From NCBI GenBank assembly GCA_014925825.1, contig JACGCK010000150.1:47638-111637 (forward strand): DNA of 64,000 nt, read 5' to 3'. Numbering within the stretch: the first letter of the stretch is position 1; each line of letters begins with the position of its first letter. Below the pieces are notes generated by a model. The model was not told where the DNA came from. It did not search any database and saw nothing but the letters and a program-made list of their open reading frames with translations. Below, one piece after another: positions 58,109 through 64,000 of the stretch. A program made the translations under genes and the position numbers. The DNA is from Pholiota molesta. Its lineage: Eukaryota; Basidiomycota; Agaricomycetes; Agaricales; Strophariaceae.

Positions 58109-59076
58109 CTTGATACAGCTTTATATTGCGGAGATCCAGGCATAGTTGCAACTTGTGGTGCACTGATGTGCTTCTCCTGCGCCAAATGTAGGCAAGGCAC
58201 GGTAATAATTTTTAAAACACTTGTGCTTTTCTTGTACATTTGTGATTATAATATCACTGTATTCACTGATCTCTGCAGACAGTAGACACTTCCCATGCAG
58301 AAGGCAAGTCGGCGGGATCACTCGGCAGCGCTCGGCAAAGCTTGTTTGTCACTGCTGCATGATCCCCTGATCCCCTTCGCTCATTCCTCCGACCTTGTCG
58401 TTGAATAATAAGGAGGTACGCTCAATTTTTAAAAATTCTGGCCACGAAGAACTGTTGGAATTGTAATTCCAAACAGTTCTTCGTGAGCAGAATTTTGATA
58501 TCTAGTCATGGAATTCTTATTATTCAAAGACATTGCTTTTATCACGCATTGTAACGCAAAGTCACGTGGAGGCTTGTCGAAGATGCATGAGCCATATCTT
58601 ACCATCATTGCGATCTATATAATAAAGCGAGGAAGAGGGCCAAACGTCACGAGAAAGCTGACACACAAGCTTGACACATAACTTTGAGGCTGTGCACATG
58701 GCTCGGTCGACGGCGGTCTTTAGGTGGCAGCCCTCCGCTTCTTGCTCCTCCCCACATCGTATACCTCCCACTTCTTACACTTCATGTAACTACTCTCAAT
58801 CATTGTGAATAAAATTGCCCAATGCAAATTTTTTGTTTCTATTGGAATGACTGGAGTCGAACGTGCTCAATGTGTAAGTGCTCAACATGTAAGGATCCCG
58901 TCATTGTCTAGATCGTCCCGTCTCGACACGCCGCCGCCTCGACGATCGCTTTCGCGATCACGACCCCTTCGCCGAAAGCTGCGTTTATCCGACCGATTTA
59001 TTCCTCGCAGTATTCAATTGACATTCATTAAACCACTACTATGTGAGTGTTTGCAATGTATCGTTTAGTTTGAATT
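58109..59076. other. Region upstream of the Helitron gene
   Basis: It contains the foldback repeat at 58401-58527 and a TATA-like stretch near 58615-58625 (TATATAATAAAG). No gene recognised. The Helitron 5' end (expected to start TC) may lie here but I could not place it. Confidence 0.4.
58401..58527. repeat. Foldback inverted repeat
   Basis: Outer arms TTGAATAATAAG (58401-58412) and CTTATTATTCAA (58516-58527). Inner arms span 58432-58496 (CACGAAGAACTGTT pairing with AACAGTTCTTCGTG). It could be a small MITE or a hairpin-forming site; it has no internal gene. Confidence 0.65.
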
Positions 59077-62000
59077 ATGTCTCATTCAGCTCTTAGGTCT
59101 TATCATGCAGTCGATTCAGCGCATGGACATCAACACCAGGAACGTCAGAGATTGCGCGAACTATCTCTGAACAGCACCGACAGTCTCCGACACTGTGTTC
59201 CAACTACCTGTCTCAGCTCTCCAAGCCCACTGACACCAGTATCAAGTCTTTCCACCGATCCAAGCCCATCTGGTGTCTGTCTGGGAGAATCCCATGGCAA
59301 TCCACGGATGTCGGCTTCTCTACCTAACAACTCAACTGTACCTTTCCCTTTCAGTGGATTATCCGCTGGGAATTTCTTTCAAAGTCAAGAAGGAGATGGA
59401 CTCGGGTTAACAGAGGTACGTACCATCTGTCTTTCTTCTGTTGTATTGCAGGTGCTAACGCTTCTCCGTAACTCCAGCCTCACGCACCCAGTCTAATTCG
59501 TCATTCGATCCCACAAATACAGCGAACACACAAGCAAGAGATATCGACAGGTGTTTTCCAAGGCTCCGTCTTGGAACAGGAACATAGAATCCTACCTGCC
59601 GATGAGAACACACCACCAGTTCAGGAAGAGGTACGTGACTCTTTTGTATTCAGAAGTATAATCCTAACATATCTATCGACTGCAGGAGCATCTAACTCGC
59701 CGACAGCTGGGACAACGAAGGCGCCGGGCTCGCGAACTAGAGGAACGACGACAAGTTCATGCTGTCACCTCTGGACACTCACTTAGTGAAGATGTACGCA
59801 GTTCTTTCTTATTCAGAGGCGCAAATTCCAACTCATTTACCAATTGCAGGCACATGTAACTCGCCAACGGCTGGGACAACAAAGGCGTCGGGCTCGCGAA
59901 CTAGAAGAACGACAACTCGCTCTCTCCAATACTCGCCACGATGGTCCTCCAGCTCCAAGTCCGATCGCTGTTACTGAAGAACACAGGACAACCCTGCAGT
60001 TTGGTCTCCTTACGCCTCCTTCGACAAATTCTCCATCCCATAGGCCAGAACGGCCTACAAGAAGGCGTACAACACTAGGACGGGCACAAGACCGTGATGC
60101 AGCACGACAAGCAACCAACCCAAGGTCTATGGGACAGCGAAGGCGACAACAACGTGAACACGAAGCAGTGGTCAACATCAGTAAGTTTTAATACCTAGCA
60201 TATTATTATCTGGTACTTATAGTTGGAACTTCAAAGGGCAACCTACCGAGTACCACAGAGCCGCTCTTTTCTTAGCAGGACGGAAACCTTATGAAGACCC
60301 TCCTCAATGTCATGATTTAGGACGAATGAATGTGCGATGCGCTCATTGTGGGGCACGACATTGGCTGGCCGAACGACTTTCAAATTCCTCAAAAACTACA
60401 CCTCACTTCGGAATGTGTTGTCTCAAAGGCAGCGTGTCAATTCTATCGCACCTACCTCCTCCAGAACCCCTTCATACCCTACTCACGTCCGTGGTCGATC
60501 CAAATGCCAAAAAATTCCGCAAGGAACTATGGCCATATAATCGAGCGCTATCATTCACGTCCCTTGGTGTTCGGGAAGACCAGGCGATCAATAACGGTAC
60601 ACGAGCGCCTGTCTTTCACATATCCGGCGAACTTTGTCATCGATCGGGGCTCTTGATCCTGCCAATGGCGAGGTGCCACAGTATGCTCAGTTGTATGTCT
60701 ATGATCCTCAAGCTGCCCTGGATACAAGAATGGACCGGAATATTCATCTTGACACACACATTATGGCATCACTCCAAAACATGCTGGTTGAAAATCACCA
60801 GTATGTACCCCTCTATCGCCAAGCCTATGAAATCCTCCAGACATATGATCCTGCCAATGATATAGAAATTTGCCTTCGTTTTACTCCTGGACAGGATCAT
60901 GGTCGCTACAACTTGCCCACAGCTGATGATGTTGCTATTATTCTCCCAGGCGAGAACAAGGAACCGCGAGACATCGTTCTTCGGCAGAAAGCTGGCCCAT
61001 TACAACGTATAAGCGACCTTCATCCAGCCTACGTACCACTCCAGTACCCTCTACTCTTTCCCTACGGTGAAAATGGCTGGCATCCGGGTCTGCATCTTCG
61101 TGAGACTGAGTCTCAGGAAAGTGGCCGCTTACAAAACCGGATGCGACGACGCCAGTTGTGGAGGGAACGTGGGATTGAAGAAGACAATGATGACGACGAA
61201 CCTATTTCTGCCTCGCGGCGCTTGACATTAATGCGATATGTTGCGTATTGCATCCAGTACCGTGGTGAAGAGGAGTTCAATACTCTTCTCTATGGTTCGC
61301 GTCTGTTTGAACGGTATCTGGTTGATATGTATGCCTCCATTGACCAACAACGTCTGCAGTGGGTTGAACTCAACCAGGACACTATTCGCGCAGCTCGATT
61401 CAACAACCTCGAAGATGCGATCGCTGAGGAAGGTGACAATCTGGACCTCAATGACCTCGGACAACGTATCATTCTTCCTTCTTCATACATTGGAGGACCA
61501 CGTAATATGCACCAATGCTTCCAGGATTCGATGGCAATTGCGCGCTATTTTCGCAAGGTGGACATATTTCTGACAATGACGACAGACCCAGAGTGGCCAG
61601 AGATTACATGGGAACTGCTTCCTGGCCAAACTGCGCATGATCGCCCGGAATTGGTCGCTCGCGTTTTTCAGTTGAAAAAGAAAGCTCTTCTCGACTTCAT
61701 ATATAAGGATAGTGTATTTGGACCAGCTGTTGCCTACGTCTACACGATTGAATTCCAGAAACGAGGTCTTCCACACATGCACTGTCTGATATTTTTGAAA
61801 GAGCCATACAAACTGATGACACCTGATGACATCGATTCCTGTATATGGGCACGATGGCCAGATCCTATCGCTCAACCACTCCTATTTGAAACCATCAAGA
61901 AATCTATGGTTCATGGACCTTGCGGGGAGCTCGATCCAACTGCTCCGTGTATGGATCCTATCACAAAGAAGTGTACAAAGGGATATCCTAAAGATTTCCG

Positions 62001-64000
62001 ACCATTTACGACACTCGATCCTCATGGCTATCCATTGTATTACCGCCCAGATGATGGCAGAGTGTATGAAGTCCGTGGACACATGTTGGATAACCGCTGG
62101 ATAGTCCCCTATTCCCCATTTCTCTGCAGTCTATTCTCCTGTCATATTAATATGGAATGTGCCGTATCCCTTGGGTCCTTCAAATATGCTTTCAAATATG
62201 TTCATAAAGGCCCAGACCGAGGGACACTGGAAATCAATCAGCGCAATGAGGTCAAAAGATGGGTAGAGGGTCGTTATATCACAGCTCCAGATGCATCTTG
62301 GCATATCCTATCTTTCAAAACTCATGGAATGGTTCCGAATGTTGTACGGCTTCAGGTCCACCTCGAGGGACATCATATGATCACTTTTCGTGCAGGAGAG
62401 GACCTTCAGGATGTCGTTCGGCGTGGGCAAATTGAACGAACTACTCTTACTGCATTTTTTGAAGCGAACGCTGATCTTGGAGCCTTGGGAGAAGAAGCAC
62501 ACAAGTACACCTATCAAGAATTCCCACAGCATTTGTATACGATGAGAATTCACGATTATGGAAGCTTCGACGAAAAGGTTTTGCCCTTGGCCGGATGTAC
62601 TTCATAAAACCTACGGCAGGAGAACAATTTTACCTTCGTACATTACTCACTGTCGTAAAGGAGCAACATCATTTGAAGATCTCCACAGAGTTCCTGGCCA
62701 TAACGACAATGCTCCATACCCTACGTATCATGCTGCGTGTCTTGCTCGCGGTCTTCTCGAAGATGATAATGAATGGCGGATCTGTCTCCAGGAAGCAGCT
62801 GATATGTGCACGGGTACACGCCTCCGTCATTTGTTTGTAACACTCTTACTTTTCAGCGATCTCGCGCAACCTGAAGCTCTGTGGAACGAGTTCCGCATTC
62901 ACATTTGCGATGATCTTCATTACCGCTTACGGGCAATGGGAATTGCTGCACCATCCGAAGACGATGTCTATGACTATGGCCTATTTGTGCTCGACAAGAT
63001 CCTAGCCTTAGGTGACTCGGGTCATTCATTGAATGACTGGCCATCAATGCCCAAGCCGCAGAAAGATTGGACCACACTGACGATGAATCCACTAATTGCA
63101 GAACAATTAAATTATGACCGTCACAACAAGCTCGAGCATCTCAACGAACAACTTCCACTGCTTAACCGTGACCAAAGCGCAGCCTATGAGCATGTTGTAT
63201 CATCAATTGATCATGACGAAGGAAAAATCTTCTTTCTTTGTGGGCCAGGTGGTACAGGCAAGACATTTCTTTTTGATACTATCTGTTCCAAACTACGCAG
63301 TGAGGGAAATATCATCCTTTGCGTTTCCTCTTCTGGAATCTCAGCACTCCTCCTTCAGGGTGGTCGAACGGCACATTCGATGTTCAAAATTCCTATCGAC
63401 AATCTATCGGAGCATTCTTTCTGTAGTATATCAAAACAGAGTACTCGCGCCGAGCTCTTGAAGGCGACAAAGGCCATCATTTGGGATGAAATAGGAGCAC
63501 AACATCGTTTTGCTGTAGAAGCCGTCGATCGAACCTTTCGAGATGTTTGCGATGACATTCGACCTTTGCTGGAAAAACAGTCATGCTCAGTGGCGACTTT
63601 TACCAAACACTCCCCATTGTCCCCAAAGGATCCCGCGAAGACATTGTCAATGCAACTATTCAAAAATCGCCACTATGGGAATTTATTGAAATTCTTTACC
63701 TACGCCAAAATATGCGTATAGAGCATGGAAACGCCGATGCTTGCGAGTTTGCTCAATGGCTCCTCGAAGTGGGTTGTGGCGAAATATGACGGCTGATAAC
63801 AAGATTCAGTTCCCTGAATACATGCGCGTTCAGGATGTGGATACTCTCATCGACTCTATTTACCCCGCAATTAACTTTGCCGACCATCCTCCTGAACCCG
63901 ATTATTTTTTAAACCGAATGATTCTCACCCCTCGAAATGTTGATGTGGAGGGTATCAATCGCTCGATCTTGGACAAGATGGGGGGAGATGTAGGCCTGTA
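59077..64000 (+). mobile_element. Helitron (coding part; continues past window end)
   Basis: Identified by its Rep-helicase gene: a Helitron N domain with HUH motif, a Rep tyrosine region and a PIF1-type helicase. Neither the 5' TC end nor the 3' CTRR hairpin end can be placed, so the boundaries given are only those of the coding region. Confidence 0.85.
59077..64000 (+). pseudogene. Helitron Rep-helicase gene, frameshifted and partial
   Basis: N-terminal exons 59077..59415, 59478..59630, 59686..59793 and 59850..60180 join in frame (MSHSALRSYH..., then two similar RRRRARELEER exons). The next exon starts near 60223 (WNFKGQPTEYHRAALF), but its phase is off by one. A Cys/His motif follows (CHDLGRMNVRCAHCGARHW). 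The Helitron N domain lies at about 60640-62550, with HUH motif GLPHMHCLIFL near 61770 and the tyrosine region FKYAFKYVHKGPDR near 62180. The helicase part follows, with Walker A GPGGTGKT near 63243 and IIWDEI near 63478. Single-base shifts are needed at about 60648, 62557, 62660, 63566 and 63785. All restore typical Helitron sequence if one base is missing, mostly in short homopolymers. The gene is therefore inactive, or the assembly has indel errors. It is cut by the window end. Confidence 0.85.

Overview
The window looks like nuclear DNA of a filamentous basidiomycete, most likely an agaricomycete. The reasons are many short introns (about 50-65 nt, GT..AG), large F-box gene families with the LLCHVCSSWRA signature typical of mushrooms, a membrane-anchored GH5 exo-beta-1,3-glucanase, and fungal Harbinger, hAT-like and Helitron elements. 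All spliced models here were built by hand from reading-frame continuity and splice motifs; no transcript or database search was available.

Left part (0-11 kb). A DJ-1/PfpI-like gene lies on the minus strand (460-1146). It is followed by three direct paralogues of an unrecognised small secreted-peptide gene (starts at 2781, 4469 and 6330). Each has its own TATA box, a signal peptide, a His-rich N terminus and cationic modules split by introns at one conserved position. A nine-exon GH5 exo-glucanase gene follows on the minus strand (7911-10638).

Middle part (11.4-53.7 kb). An array of five related F-box genes occupies 13.6-47.7 kb. Copies 1-3 are short (570, 579 and 577 aa) and open. They share an in-frame 50-codon deletion and a replaced C terminus, and each sits in a unit of about 9.0-9.6 kb with a long AT-rich then GC-rich spacer. 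Copy 4 keeps the ancestral C terminus but has a 1-nt deletion in exon 1. Copy 5 is the full-length, open 805-aa form. The array is flanked by two inverted copies of another F-box cluster: three intact genes on the minus strand at 48.2-53.7 kb, and on the left one intact gene plus two broken N-terminal fragments on the plus strand (11.4-13.55 kb), in the same order.

Right part (54-64 kb). There is a complete Harbinger transposon (53989-57117) with matching TIRs, a TAA target duplication and both genes open; a 613-bp hAT-type non-autonomous element with an 8-bp target duplication (57488-58100); a small foldback repeat (58401-58527); and a Helitron whose Rep-helicase gene starts near 59077, is interrupted by several single-base frameshifts and runs off the window end.

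The best candidates for something undescribed are the secreted modular peptide cluster and the F-box array, whose proteins begin with a PCNA-binding (PIP-box)-like motif and carry an identical promoter element 81-86 bp upstream of the start.
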